Origin: Candidatus Latescibacterota bacterium
Lineage (GTDB): Bacteria; JAAXHH01
Assembly (NCBI GenBank): GCA_022822725.1
Contig: JAJEAN010000007.1
Span: 2,181,045-2,245,044 of the forward strand
Length of the DNA: 64,000 nucleotides
Reading direction: 5' to 3'
Both the position numbers and the translations under genes were made by a program. How positions within the stretch are numbered: the first letter of the stretch is position 1; every line of letters starts with the position of its first letter. Shown one piece after another: positions 41,151-50,780 of the stretch. Under the pieces are notes generated by a model. It saw only the letters and a program-made list of their open reading frames with translations, had not been told where the DNA came from and searched no databases.

Positions 41151-43813
41151 CCGGAGCCGAACTTCGCAAGACCTTTACCGACTTTTTCGCCGACCGCGGC
41201 CACACAGTCGTACCGAGTGCGAGCGTCGTGCCCTGGGATGATCCCACGTTGCTCTTCACCAACGCGGGGATGAACCAGTTCAAGGACGTTTTCCTCGGAC
41301 GAAGCACCCGCGAATACGTGCGCGCGGTGGATTTCCAGAAGTGCATTCGCGCCGGCGGAAAGCACAACGACCTCGAAGACGTGGGCCGATCGCCCATCCA
41401 CCAGACCTTCTTCGAAATGCTCGGGAACTGGTCCTTCGGCGACTACTACAAGGAAGAAGCCATAATCTGGGCCTGGGAACTGCTCACGGAAAGGTTGCAA
41501 CTCCCCGCCGAACGTTTGTGGGTTACCGTGTTCCGGGAGGATGACGAGGCCGAATTGCTCTGGCAGCGTCATTCCGGCGTGCCCTCCGACCGCATACTCC
41601 GCATGGACGAGAAGGACAACTTCTGGGAAATGGGCGAGACCGGTCCCTGCGGTCCCAACTCGGAGATCCACTACGACCTGGGTCCGGAGCGGTCCGGCCG
41701 GAAAGAAGATTCCGATCACGCCAGCGGGGCCGACGGAGACCTGACGCGGCTGGTGGAAATCTGGAATCTGGTCTTCATCCAGTACGACCGGGGCGCCGAT
41801 GGCGCGTTGACGCCCCTGCCGTCGCGTCACGTGGACACGGGCATGGGGTTCGAACGCATGCTCACCATCCTCCAGGGCGTGGATTCGAACTACGAGACCG
41901 ACGTGTTCCGCCCACTGATGGACCACATCGGAGCACTGTCGCAACATCCCTACGCGGAAGGGGATACGGCCGTGGCCTACCGCGTGGTCGCCGACCATGT
42001 CCGGGCCCTGGCATTCGCTATAGCCGACGGTGCTTTGCCTTCCAACGAAGGACGGGGCTACGTCCTGCGGCGCATCCTCCGCCGCGCGGCGCGGTTCGGC
42101 CGCAATCTCGGCCTGGCCGAACCCTTCCTCTACCGGCTCGTGCCGACGCTCACCGAAGAGATGGGCACCGCCTATCCGGAACTCTCCTCCGCCCGCGACA
42201 AGGTGGAAAAGGTGGTCCGGTCCGAAGAGGACAGCTTCGGACGGACGCTCGACCATGGTATCGAACTCTTCGAGGATATCGTCGATCGGGCGGGCGCCGA
42301 AGGACGGAATGAAATCCGCGGCGAAGAGGCCTTCAAACTGTACGACACCTACGGTTTCCCCGTGGACCTGACGCAGTTGATGGCCGATGAGAAGGACATG
42401 ACGGTGGACATGGCCGGCTTCGAGGCGGAGATGGAGGGGCAGCGGGAAAGGTCGAGGTCTGTAGCGGGGAAAGGCGCAAAAGCGGGGAAAGGAACCACAA
42501 AGAGGTCGAACGGATCTTCCGGACCCGCGACAGGTTCCGATTCAGCCGATGCCGCGTGTTCGACCCTTTTCCTGGGCTACGACACCCTTGCAAAGGAACG
42601 GGTCGCCGTCATCGACGTCCGGAACGGACAGGCCATCCTGGCCGAAACCCCCTTCTACGCCGAATCGGGTGGTCAGGTGGGCGATACGGGCTGGCTGGAG
42701 ACGGCGTCGGGCGACCGGATCGCCGTACAGGACACCACGCGGGACGGCGACACCATCATCCATCACTGCGACCCCAACGGCGCCTTCGATCTCAAGCCCG
42801 GCATGGACGTCACCGCGCGGGTCGACGCGGCACGCAGGCAAGCCATCATGCGGAACCATACGGCGACCCACCTCCTGCACGCCGTGCTCCGGGAAACCCT
42901 GGGCGCCCACGTGGAACAGCGGGGCTCCGTGGTCGCGCCCGACCGACTGCGTTTCGATTTCTCGCATTTCAGCGCCGTGACCCCCGAAGAACTGAATGCG
43001 ATCGAACGCCGGGTCAACGAACTCGCCTGGGAGAACATCGGCGTCGAACCGTATGAAACCGACCTGGAAGACGCGAAGCGCCAGGGCGCCATGGCGCTTT
43101 TTACCGAGAAATACGACGACCGGGTGCGCGTGGTGCGCATCGGCGAGGTGAGCCTGGAACTGTGCGGCGGCACGCACCTCGGCGCCACGGGCGGGATCGG
43201 GCTGTTCCGGCTGGTCCGGGAATCGGGCATCGCCGCCGGCGTGCGGCGGGTGGAAGCCCTGACCGGTGCCGGGGCGTACGAAGCCGTCAAGCGGGACGAA
43301 GGACTCGTCGCGGGGGCCGCGGAGGCCCTCAAGTGCGAGCCGGAGGACCTGATGAAAAGGGCCGGCGACCTGACCGCCCGGGTCCGCGAGCTGGAACGGC
43401 ACATCCGGGAAATGGGACGAACCTCGGCGCAGCACTGGGCCGATGACCTCATCAGCGGTGCCGTGGACGCGGACGGCGTCACCGTCGCCACGGGCCGGGT
43501 GGATTGCCCGGACATGGACACGCTCCGCGCCATGGGAGACACGTTGCGCGAGCGCCTTTCCGGCGCGGCGGTGGGCGTGCTGTTCGCCAGCTTCGAGGAA
43601 CGTCCCGTCTGCATCGTCGTGGTGACCGACGGCGCGATCTCCGGGCGCGGCCTCCACGCGGGAAAGCTGGCACGGGACGTGGCCGCCTTCATCGGCGGCG
43701 GCGGCGGCGGCAAGGCGCACATGGCGCAGGCCGGGGGGAAGGACGCATCCAAGATCGACGAAGCCGTGCAGCAGGCGCCGGGCGTCGTTGGGCAACACCT
43801 GCGGGACGCGTGA
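41147..43813 (+). CDS. alaS: Alanyl-tRNA synthetase
   Basis: 888-residue class II synthetase with editing. The start is TTG at 41147, overlapping the recX stop, with AGAGGAG eight bases upstream; the protein then reads TGAELRKTFTDFFADRGHTVV, the normal N-terminus. The aminoacylation core (residues 1-~440) has FTNAGMNQFKDVFLG. The editing domain has HTATHLLHAVL and CGGTH zinc ligands, and the C-Ala domain ends the chain (GGGGGGKAHMAQAGGKD). A low-complexity Lys/Gly/Ser insertion lies near residues 435-465. Confidence 0.96.
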   Translation: MTGAELRKTFTDFFADRGHTVVPSASVVPWDDPTLLFTNAGMNQFKDVFLGRSTREYVRAVDFQKCIRAGGKHNDLEDVGRSPIHQTFFEMLGNWSFGDYYKEEAIIWAWELLTERLQLPAERLWVTVFREDDEAELLWQRHSGVPSDRILRMDEKDNFWEMGETGPCGPNSEIHYDLGPERSGRKEDSDHASGADGDLTRLVEIWNLVFIQYDRGADGALTPLPSRHVDTGMGFERMLTILQGVDSNYETDVFRPLMDHIGALSQHPYAEGDTAVAYRVVADHVRALAFAIADGALPSNEGRGYVLRRILRRAARFGRNLGLAEPFLYRLVPTLTEEMGTAYPELSSARDKVEKVVRSEEDSFGRTLDHGIELFEDIVDRAGAEGRNEIRGEEAFKLYDTYGFPVDLTQLMADEKDMTVDMAGFEAEMEGQRERSRSVAGKGAKAGKGTTKRSNGSSGPATGSDSADAACSTLFLGYDTLAKERVAVIDVRNGQAILAETPFYAESGGQVGDTGWLETASGDRIAVQDTTRDGDTIIHHCDPNGAFDLKPGMDVTARVDAARRQAIMRNHTATHLLHAVLRETLGAHVEQRGSVVAPDRLRFDFSHFSAVTPEELNAIERRVNELAWENIGVEPYETDLEDAKRQGAMALFTEKYDDRVRVVRIGEVSLELCGGTHLGATGGIGLFRLVRESGIAAGVRRVEALTGAGAYEAVKRDEGLVAGAAEALKCEPEDLMKRAGDLTARVRELERHIREMGRTSAQHWADDLISGAVDADGVTVATGRVDCPDMDTLRAMGDTLRERLSGAAVGVLFASFEERPVCIVVVTDGAISGRGLHAGKLARDVAAFIGGGGGGKAHMAQAGGKDASKIDEAVQQAPGVVGQHLRDA

Positions 43814-43918
43814 CCGCGGGCGACAGGCAGAGACCGGCCGCCAGAGTGCCCGGCGAAGCGACGGGCGCGCCGGCCGCATCCGTCGGCAACGACCGGATCA
43901 GGAGAACGACAGGAGCAG

Positions 43919-44818
43919 ATGCGCATCCTCATAACCGGGGCCCGGGGACAACTGGGCACGGACCTGCAGCGTTCGCTGGCGGAACACGAACTGATTCCGT
44001 GTGCGCACGGCGAACTCGACGTCACCGAGAAGCACCGCGTTTACGGACTCCTGAAAGACCACCGGCCCGACGCGGTGATCAATACCGCGGCGTACCACAG
44101 GGTAGACGAGTGCGAGTCCCATCCCGACAAGACGTTCGCCGTCAATGCCTTCGGCCCCTGGCACCTGGCCATGGCCTGCCGCATGTACGGGGCGAAACTG
44201 GTGCACGTCAGCACGAATTTCGTCTTCGACGGCACGGCCGACCGTCCTTACCGGGAGGATGACCTGCCCCTGCCCCTGAATGTCTACGGCACGGCCAAGC
44301 TCTCCGGCGAACACCTGGTGCGTTCGACCTGGGACCGCCATTTCATCATCCGGACCACCGGCCTGTTCGGCCACTCCGGCGGGGGCGGGAAAGGATACAA
44401 TTTCGTCGAAGCCATGATCCGGGCAGGCACGGAAAGACGGGAAGTGGTGGTGGTCAGTGACCAGGTGATGTCGCCCACGGCGACGGCCGACCTGGCCCGC
44501 GTGCTCGCTGAACTGGTGACCGGCGACGCTTTCGGCACGTACCATGTGACCAGCGGAGGCGCGTGTTCCTACTATGATTTTGCGCGGACCATCTTTCGGA
44601 AGACGGGTATCGAAGCTTCCCTGAGGCCCACGACCACCGAAGCATACGGCGCTCCCGCCGCCCGGCCCCTGTACACGGTGCTGGACAACGGCCGGATCCG
44701 GTCACTGGGCATCGCGGAGATGCCCTCCTGGGAGGACGCCCTGGACGGTTACCTGGCGCGCCGGGCAGGCGCTAAAGACGACACGACCGGCGACAGAACG
44801 ATCGGCATGAGCCCATGA
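43919..44818 (+). CDS. dTDP-4-dehydrorhamnose reductase family protein
   Basis: 299-residue NAD(P)-binding short-chain dehydrogenase of the RmlD/RfbD group. Rossmann motif ITGARGQLG, substrate-loop VINTAAYHRVDECES, and catalytic Y-x3-K in VYGTAKLSGE. RmlD normally reads STDYVFDG where this has STNFVFDG, so the substrate may differ. No rmlA, B or C genes are nearby. It starts a four-gene run (this, hddA, gmhA-like, ispE) joined by ATGA overlaps. ATG 43919 has AGGAG upstream. Confidence 0.85.
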   Translation: MRILITGARGQLGTDLQRSLAEHELIPCAHGELDVTEKHRVYGLLKDHRPDAVINTAAYHRVDECESHPDKTFAVNAFGPWHLAMACRMYGAKLVHVSTNFVFDGTADRPYREDDLPLPLNVYGTAKLSGEHLVRSTWDRHFIIRTTGLFGHSGGGGKGYNFVEAMIRAGTERREVVVVSDQVMSPTATADLARVLAELVTGDAFGTYHVTSGGACSYYDFARTIFRKTGIEASLRPTTTEAYGAPAARPLYTVLDNGRIRSLGIAEMPSWEDALDGYLARRAGAKDDTTGDRTIGMSP

Positions 44819-45801
44819 TCATCACCCAGACGCCCCTGCGAATCAGCTTCGCCGGCGGCCTCACGGATTTCGCCGATTTCTACGACCGGGAAGACGGCCT
44901 GGTCGTCAGCGCGGCCATCGACAAGTACATCTTCGTCATCATCAACGAACGGTTCGACGACCGTATCTACATCAACTACTCCAAGCGGGAGGCGGTCGAT
45001 CATCCCGATGAGATCGAGCACGACCTGATCCGGGAAGCGCTGCGGCTCACCGGCGTGACCCGGGGAGTGGAGATCACGACACTGACGGACATCCCATCCG
45101 AGGGATCGGGCCTGGGGTCCTCGAGCAGCATAACGGTAGGCCTGCTGAATGCCCTGTATACCTATTGCGGCAATCCACAGCCGACCGAGAAGCTGGCACG
45201 GGACGCCTGCGAGATCGAGATCGCACGGTGCGGCCAGCCCATCGGCAAGCAGGACCAGTACATCGCGGCCTACGGCGGACTGTGCGGGTTCACGTTCCGG
45301 CCCGGCGGCGTGGAGGTGGACCGCCTCGGTCTCGCCGACGGCCACGCGGAACGGTTGAGCGACAGCCTGATGCTGTTCTACACCAACAAGACCCGCAAGG
45401 CGGAGACCATCCTGCGCGAACAGAAAGCGAACATGACCGGCAAATTCGCCCTGGTGAAAGAAATCAAGACCGTGGCGCAAAGCACGCGGGCGGCCCTCGC
45501 GGCAGGGGAGGTCGACCGCATGGGCGAGCTGCTGGACCGGGGGTGGACCTTCAAGTACAGGATGTCCGGACTCGTGAGCAACGACGAGATCGACGCCATG
45601 TACCGGAAGGCCAGGGACGCCGGCGCCACGGGCGGCAAGGTCTGCGGCGCGGGCGGCGGCGGATTCCTGCTCCTGTGCTGCCCGGAGCCTTCCCGGCACC
45701 GGGTGCGCGACGCGCTGTCCGATTACCGGGAACTGCCCTTCAACCTGGAACGCGACGGCACCAAGGTGATCTTCAACATGCGAAGGCAGGTATCGAAATG
45801 A
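44815..45801 (+). CDS. hddA: D-glycero-alpha-D-manno-heptose-7-phosphate 1-kinase-like GHMP kinase
   Basis: 328-residue GHMP kinase. The N-terminus TPLRISFAGGLTDFADFY and ATP motif GSGLGSSSSITVGLLNAL (~residue 97) match HddA closely, as do QPIGKQDQYIAAYGG and the C-terminal GGKVCGAGGGGFLLL. It would phosphorylate heptose-7-phosphate at C1 on the way to GDP-heptose for LPS or S-layer glycans. It overlaps the upstream and downstream genes by four bases each. Confidence 0.9.
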   Translation: MIITQTPLRISFAGGLTDFADFYDREDGLVVSAAIDKYIFVIINERFDDRIYINYSKREAVDHPDEIEHDLIREALRLTGVTRGVEITTLTDIPSEGSGLGSSSSITVGLLNALYTYCGNPQPTEKLARDACEIEIARCGQPIGKQDQYIAAYGGLCGFTFRPGGVEVDRLGLADGHAERLSDSLMLFYTNKTRKAETILREQKANMTGKFALVKEIKTVAQSTRAALAAGEVDRMGELLDRGWTFKYRMSGLVSNDEIDAMYRKARDAGATGGKVCGAGGGGFLLLCCPEPSRHRVRDALSDYRELPFNLERDGTKVIFNMRRQVSK

Positions 45802-46364
45802 TCCGCGAATACCTCGATTGGACGAAGGAGGTCCTCGGCCGGATCGAACCCGGCGAAGTGCAGGCGCTCATCGACCTCCTGATGGACGCGCGCGAGAACG
45901 GGCGGGGGATCTTCGTCATAGGCAACGGCGGCAGCGCGGCCACGGCTTCCCACTTCGCCGTGGACCTGGGCAAGGGCACGCTTCGAAACACGGAGGACCA
46001 GCCCCGCTTCCGGGTCAACAGCCTCACCGACAACATGCCCTACGTCACGGCCTGGGCCAACGATTTCGACTACGACCTGGTCTTCGAGCAGCAACTGCGC
46101 AATCTCGGTGCGCCGGGCGACGTGGTCATCGGCATAAGCGCGTCGGGAAACAGCCCTAACATTGTCCGCGCCATGGCGTTCGCCCGATCCGCCGGTATGG
46201 TGACGGTTGCCGTGACGGGATTCTCCGGCGGTGCGCTGAAGGCTTCGGCGGAGCATTCGGTCCACGTCCCCGTGGACGACTACGGCATGGCGGAAAACAT
46301 GCACATGATCATCGTCCACATCATCATCACGCAGACCACTTCCCGCGTTGCGAACGGCGAATGA
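45798..46364 (+). CDS. gmhA: SIS-domain phosphoheptose isomerase-like protein
   Basis: 188 residues with a single SIS domain: FVIGNGGSAATASHFAVDLGKG near residue 37 and GISASGNSPNIVRAM near residue 113. GmhA converts sedoheptulose-7-phosphate to heptose-7-phosphate, the substrate of the kinase encoded just upstream, so the two form consecutive pathway steps. DiaA-like proteins share the fold, but the context favours GmhA. It is tied to neighbours by ATGA overlaps. Confidence 0.85.
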   Translation: MIREYLDWTKEVLGRIEPGEVQALIDLLMDARENGRGIFVIGNGGSAATASHFAVDLGKGTLRNTEDQPRFRVNSLTDNMPYVTAWANDFDYDLVFEQQLRNLGAPGDVVIGISASGNSPNIVRAMAFARSAGMVTVAVTGFSGGALKASAEHSVHVPVDDYGMAENMHMIIVHIIITQTTSRVANGE

Positions 46365-47236
46365 CCCTTAGTTCCTTTGCCAAGATCAATCTCTGCATAC
46401 ACCTGCTCGGCAAGCGGGCCGACGGCTACCACGAGATCGTTACGCTGATGGAGACCGTGGACCTGGCCGATGACCTGGCATTGTCCGGACAGGAAAAGGG
46501 AACGACCGTCACCTGCTCCGACCCGGCCGTACCGACGGACGGGCGCAACCTGGTGCAGAAGGCGGCCGGGCTCCTGCGGGAGCGCTGCGGGCTCGGAGAC
46601 CGGGGCGTGCGCATCCACATCGAGAAGCGCATCCCCGTGGCCGCGGGACTTGCCGGCGGGAGCGGCAACGCGGCCATGACGCTGCATGGGCTCAACGCGC
46701 TCTGGTCGCTGGGGTTGCGGGAAGAGGACCTGATGGACCTCGCCGCGGAGCTGGGGTCCGATGTGCCCTTCTGCCTCTATGGCGGGGTGGCGGTGGCCTC
46801 GGGACGGGGGGAAAAGGTCGCCTGGCTGGATGCGCCCGGACCGCGCCACTACGTGCTGGTCTGCCCGCCCCTCGAAGTCGCGAGCGGATGGGCATATAGT
46901 CAATGGAAATTGGAATTGACAAAAAACGCCTCCCGTATTAACTTAATTTCTTCTGTCATGCAGGCCGGGGATGGCAGTAAACTGGCGTCCTGCCTGCATA
47001 ACGACCTGGAACCGGCGGTCCGGGCGGCCCACCCCGAAATCGACAGGGCAAGAGAACTGCTCGCGGACGCCGGATCGAAGGGCATACTGATGTCCGGCAG
47101 CGGCCCGTCGGTCTTCGGACTGGCGCCCGGCCGGGCGGAGGCGGAACGGATAGCGCATGACCTTCGGGGACGGGTCGAACCGTCCTGGCGGGTCTTCGCG
47201 GTCTCCTCGACATCCCGGCGGGATGCCACGGTTTAG
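46361..47236 (+). CDS. ispE: 4-diphosphocytidyl-2-C-methyl-D-erythritol kinase
   Basis: 291-residue GHMP kinase of the non-mevalonate isoprenoid pathway. N-terminal SFAKINLCIHLLGKRADGYHEI contains the substrate lysine. The ATP loop is PVAAGLAGGSGNAAMTL (~residue 90), with GSDVPFCLYGG and MSGSGPSVFGL further on. It overlaps the gmhA-like gene by four bases; prs follows after 26 bases, a frequent ispE-prs order. Confidence 0.94.
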   Translation: MTLSSFAKINLCIHLLGKRADGYHEIVTLMETVDLADDLALSGQEKGTTVTCSDPAVPTDGRNLVQKAAGLLRERCGLGDRGVRIHIEKRIPVAAGLAGGSGNAAMTLHGLNALWSLGLREEDLMDLAAELGSDVPFCLYGGVAVASGRGEKVAWLDAPGPRHYVLVCPPLEVASGWAYSQWKLELTKNASRINLISSVMQAGDGSKLASCLHNDLEPAVRAAHPEIDRARELLADAGSKGILMSGSGPSVFGLAPGRAEAERIAHDLRGRVEPSWRVFAVSSTSRRDATV

Positions 47237-47262
47237 TCGAGGTACCGGACGGAGGACGACAC

Positions 47263-48216
47263 GTGGCGGTCGGTTTGAAGATTCTGAGTGGGAATTCAAA
47301 CGCACCGCTTGCACAAGACATCTGCGAATATCTCGACGTATCCCTGGGCAAGGCCGCCGTTTCCCGTTTCAGCGACGACGAGATCCGGATACACATCAAC
47401 GAGGACATCCGCGGTACCGACGTCTTCGTGGTCCAGTCGACCAATTCGCCGGCAGAGAACCTCGTAGAACTGCTGTTGCTGCTGGACGCGGCCAAACGGG
47501 CATCGGCGCGAAGGGCCACCGCGGTGATCCCCTATTACGGCTATGCCCGCCAGGATCGAAAGGCGGGACCCCGGGTGCCCATTTCGGCCAAGGTCATGGC
47601 GAACCTGATCGCCGCGGCCGGAGCCGACCGCGTGCTGACCATGGACCTGCACGCGCCCCAGATCCAGGGGTTCTTCGACATTCCCCTGGACCACCTGTAT
47701 TCGGCGCCGGTGTTTACGCGCCGGCTCAGGGAACTGGGAACGTCGGAGGATCTGGTGATCGCCTCCCCGGACGCCGGGGGCATGGCCATGGCCCGGTCCT
47801 ACGGCAGGCGGCTGAACTGCCCGCTGGCCCTGGTGGACAAGCGACGGCCGAGACCGAACGTGTCCGAGGTCGTCAACGTGATCGGCGAAGTGGAAGGAAA
47901 GAACGTAATCATCCGCGACGACATGATCGATACCGGGGGAAGCCTGACCGGCGCGGCCGAGGCTCTGAAGAAGAACGGCGCGGAGACGATCTACGCGGCG
48001 TGCACGCACGCGTTGCTCTCCGGAAACGCCTTACAGAAAGTGGAGGATTCCGTACTGGACTGCCTGATCGTTTCGGACTCGATACGCCTGAACGATGAAA
48101 TGCTCAGCGGCAAGCTGGAACAGTTGTCCGTGGCGTCCCTGTTCGGCGAGGCGATCAAGCGCATACACGAAGAAAAATCCGTCAGTTCGCTCTTCGAATC
48201 GTCGGACCAGACCTGA
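47263..48216 (+). CDS. prs: Ribose-phosphate pyrophosphokinase
   Basis: 317-residue enzyme making PRPP from ribose-5-phosphate and ATP for nucleotide, His, Trp and NAD synthesis. Conserved: SRFSDDEIRIHINEDIRG, YYGYARQDRK, the flanking MDLHAPQIQGFF and the PRPP loop RDDMIDTGGSL. GTG start with GGAGG upstream. It feeds the hpt reaction encoded elsewhere in the window. Confidence 0.96.
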   Translation: MAVGLKILSGNSNAPLAQDICEYLDVSLGKAAVSRFSDDEIRIHINEDIRGTDVFVVQSTNSPAENLVELLLLLDAAKRASARRATAVIPYYGYARQDRKAGPRVPISAKVMANLIAAAGADRVLTMDLHAPQIQGFFDIPLDHLYSAPVFTRRLRELGTSEDLVIASPDAGGMAMARSYGRRLNCPLALVDKRRPRPNVSEVVNVIGEVEGKNVIIRDDMIDTGGSLTGAAEALKKNGAETIYAACTHALLSGNALQKVEDSVLDCLIVSDSIRLNDEMLSGKLEQLSVASLFGEAIKRIHEEKSVSSLFESSDQT

Positions 48217-48230
48217 GACAGGAGAAGGTA

Positions 48231-48902
48231 ATGAACCAGGTATCTTTAAAAGCCCGTCAGCGGACGGACACCGGCAAGCAGGTCGCCAAGGCGCTTCGGC
48301 GTGACGGCGCGCTGCCCGCCGTTGTCTACGGCAGCGGGGAATCCTCCACGCCGCTGACCCTCGACTATCGGGAATTCGAGGGCTTCCTCCGAAAGACCCG
48401 GGGCGAGAGCGTCGTCATCAACCTGGAAATCGAGGGCATGGAGGACAAGAAGGCCCTGTTGCGGGATATACAGCGGGACTACCTGAGAAACCAGTTGCTC
48501 CACGCCGATTTCCAGCAGATCAGGATGAGCGACCGGATCACCACGGAGGTTTCGCTCGTGATGATCGGCGAGCCCATTGGCGTGACGAGAGACGGCGGCG
48601 TGCTCGACCAGTCTCTGCGGGTAGTCGAAATCAGTTGCGTCGCTTCCGAGATTCCCGAGCACCTGGAAGTGGATATCAGCGAATTGAGCATGGGCGATAC
48701 GATCCACATCAGTGATCTTTCCTTCGAGAACGTCGAAATCGTAACCGACGGAGAGGTCGCCGTGGTATCCGTTCTCACGCCGATGGCGGAGGAGCCGGAG
48801 GAAGAGGAAGTCGACCTGGAGCAGGAAGAGCCGGAAATCATCGGCCAGGCCCGGGAAGACGGCGAGGAAGAAGACGGGACCGAGGACGACAGAGAAGACT
48901 AA
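48231..48902 (+). CDS. rplY: Ribosomal protein bL25 (Ctc form)
   Basis: 223 residues: an N-terminal L25 5S-rRNA-binding domain (SLKARQRTDTGKQVAKALRRDGALPAVVYG) and the C-terminal TL5/Ctc beta domain. The tail is very acidic (MAEEPEEEEVDLEQEEPE). The prs-rplY-pth order is widely conserved. AGGAGAAGG precedes the ATG. Confidence 0.94.
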   Translation: MNQVSLKARQRTDTGKQVAKALRRDGALPAVVYGSGESSTPLTLDYREFEGFLRKTRGESVVINLEIEGMEDKKALLRDIQRDYLRNQLLHADFQQIRMSDRITTEVSLVMIGEPIGVTRDGGVLDQSLRVVEISCVASEIPEHLEVDISELSMGDTIHISDLSFENVEIVTDGEVAVVSVLTPMAEEPEEEEVDLEQEEPEIIGQAREDGEEEDGTEDDRED

Positions 48903-48962
48903 GGCAGCCCGGATATGTGTCAGCATGCCGATTCCGGTTCCTTGCGGCCTGAAGGGCCGTCC

Positions 48963-49538
48963 ATGCATGCTTTCATCGGCCTTGGCAATCCCGGCGTCCG
49001 GTATGCGGACACGCGCCACAACGCCGGTTTCGACGTGATCGACACATGGCTTCGGCGCCTCGGCCTTCAACTCGCCCCGGTCAGCGAACGGTTTCACGGC
49101 ACCGTCGCGAAGATCGGCGGACAGCCGGTGGCCCTGGTCAAGCCGGTGACATTCATGAACCGCAGCGGTTACGCGGTCCGCGAGGCGGTGGGACATTACG
49201 AACTTGATGTCGATCGCATCGTGGTCGTCTGCGATGACGTCAACCTGCCCTTCGGTACGCTGCGACTCAGGGCGAAAGGAAGTCATGGCGGCCAACGGGG
49301 CCTGGAATCCGTTATCGATGCACTGGGCACGGAAGCATTCGCCCGCCAGCGCATCGGCATTGATGTGCCCCGGGACGCCGATACGCTTGTAGACTATGTG
49401 CTGGAGACGTTTACCAAAGAGGAAGCAACGGATCTGCCCATCGTCCTCGACCGGGCCTGCGACCAGCTCGAGGTATTTGTAAGCGAAGGTTGCGGCGAGG
49501 CGGCGAACCGGTATAACGGTCCGTCGTTCACGGACTGA
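48963..49538 (+). CDS. pth: Peptidyl-tRNA hydrolase
   Basis: 191-residue enzyme recycling peptidyl-tRNA dropped from ribosomes. Signatures are GLGNPGVRYADTRHNAGF (catalytic His in HNAG), KPVTFMNRSG and GSHGGQRGLESV. I take ATG 48963, with AAGGG seven bases upstream and the conserved MHAFIGLGNPG start; an earlier GTG/ATG frame from 48915 adds 16 unconserved residues. Confidence 0.95.
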   Translation: MHAFIGLGNPGVRYADTRHNAGFDVIDTWLRRLGLQLAPVSERFHGTVAKIGGQPVALVKPVTFMNRSGYAVREAVGHYELDVDRIVVVCDDVNLPFGTLRLRAKGSHGGQRGLESVIDALGTEAFARQRIGIDVPRDADTLVDYVLETFTKEEATDLPIVLDRACDQLEVFVSEGCGEAANRYNGPSFTD

Positions 49539-49593
49539 AGGCCGTCCGGGTCGGGGCGAACCCGCAAACGCAAACAACTTAAGGAGCAAGTAC

Positions 49594-49977
49594 GTGCGGT
49601 CTTACGAAACTGTGGTGATCATCGATTCCAAGCTCGAGGAAGCGCCGCTCGATGAGGAAATCTCGGCCATCGAGGGGCTCATCGCGTCGAACCAGGGGGA
49701 AGTCGTCGACACGGAACGCTGGGGAAGCCGGAAACTCAGCTACGAGATCAACGACGCCCACCAGGGCAATTTCACGCTGATCCGTTTCGACGGAGAGCCC
49801 GCCCTCGTGGACGTGCTGGACCGGTCGTTCAAGCTGAACGATCGCGTGCTCAGGCACATGACGAAACGGGTCAGGAAACATCCGGCCCACGTATACGAGA
49901 AGGCCGAACAGGCCGAAAAAGCCGAGCAGGCCGAGAAGGCCGAACAGGCCGACAAGAAAACGGGAGCGGAAGCATGA
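49594..49977 (+). CDS. rpsF: Ribosomal protein bS6
   Basis: 127 residues with the S6 core ([39 protein letters not shown]). A C-terminal repeat of E-K-A-E-Q-A units (residues ~102-118) extends it. GTG start with AAGGAG upstream. The stop overlaps the rpsR ATG (ATGA). The ssb gene usually found between rpsF and rpsR is absent. Confidence 0.95.
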   Translation: MRSYETVVIIDSKLEEAPLDEEISAIEGLIASNQGEVVDTERWGSRKLSYEINDAHQGNFTLIRFDGEPALVDVLDRSFKLNDRVLRHMTKRVRKHPAHVYEKAEQAEKAEQAEKAEQADKKTGAEA

Positions 49978-50207
49978 ACCAATCCAGGATGACCAGGGGG
50001 AGAAAGCAGAAGCGCATACCGGGCCGCATCAAGAACATCGATTACAAGGACCCGAAGCAGCTCCGGCGCTTCGTCACCGAACGGGGCAAGATCGTGCCGA
50101 GCCGGATTTCCGGCGCCAGCGCGTTGTGCCAGCGGCGCCTGGCAAAGGCCGTCAAGCGGGCCCGGCACATCGGCCTGCTCCCCTTTATCGAAGAAACTTA
50201 CAAGTAG
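49974..50207 (+). CDS. rpsR: Ribosomal protein bS18
   Basis: 77-residue small-subunit protein with the conserved core [26 protein letters not shown] and a basic C-terminus ([19 protein letters not shown]). It is translationally coupled to rpsF, with which it pairs on the ribosome platform. Confidence 0.96.
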   Translation: MNQSRMTRGRKQKRIPGRIKNIDYKDPKQLRRFVTERGKIVPSRISGASALCQRRLAKAVKRARHIGLLPFIEETYK

Positions 50208-50221
50208 CCGAGGAGTCGGAC

Positions 50222-50665
50222 GTGAAGCTCATTTTGACCGAGTCGGTGCGGAACGTGGGGAACGTCGGTGAAATCGTCGACGTTTCCAACGGGTACGGCA
50301 GAAACTACCTGATGCTGACGAAGAAGGCCGTTCCGGCGACGCCCGGGAACCTGAAGATGCTCCAGGGCAAATTGAAACGCCAGATGGCCCTTGAAGCCAG
50401 GACGCGGGAACAGGCCGAGGAACTCGCCAAAATCCTCGAAGAGGTCTCCCTCACCGCCGTCGTCCAGGTCGGCGAAGAAGACCGCATGTTCGGTTCCGTC
50501 ACCCAGCAGCACGTCGCCGATCTGCTGAAGGAAAAGGGCTACGATATCGACCGGCGCAAGATCCATATCGACGAGCCCATCAGGTCGCTGGGTATATACA
50601 CCATTCCCATCGCACTGCACGCCCAGGTGGAGGCCGGCGTGAAGCTCTGGGTGGTCAAGGAGTAA
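50222..50665 (+). CDS. rplI: Ribosomal protein bL9
   Basis: 147 residues. The N-terminal domain has the L9 signature (NVGEIVDVSNGYGRNYLM), followed by a long connecting helix (~residues 40-75) and the C-terminal domain. GTG start at 50222 with GAGGAG upstream, 14 bases after rpsR. Confidence 0.96.
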   Translation: MKLILTESVRNVGNVGEIVDVSNGYGRNYLMLTKKAVPATPGNLKMLQGKLKRQMALEARTREQAEELAKILEEVSLTAVVQVGEEDRMFGSVTQQHVADLLKEKGYDIDRRKIHIDEPIRSLGIYTIPIALHAQVEAGVKLWVVKE

Positions 50666-50726
50666 CGGCCTTCCACCCTGGCCTGCCGCCCCGGACTTCG
50701 CACTAGCCTGCCGCCTTGATTTGGGC

Positions 50727-50755
50727 TTGACGCAAGGCGCCTTTTTTCATATATT
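50727..50755 (+). promoter_or_regulatory. Consensus promoter before the small membrane protein and tRNA cluster
   Basis: TTGACG (50727-50732), 17-base spacer, TATATT (50750-50755) followed by GG, as at the tRNA-Met promoter. It probably drives the small membrane protein and possibly the tRNA-Val/Asp genes after it. Confidence 0.75.
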
Positions 50756-50780
50756 GGCCGATCGTGGAGGCTTAAGGAGA

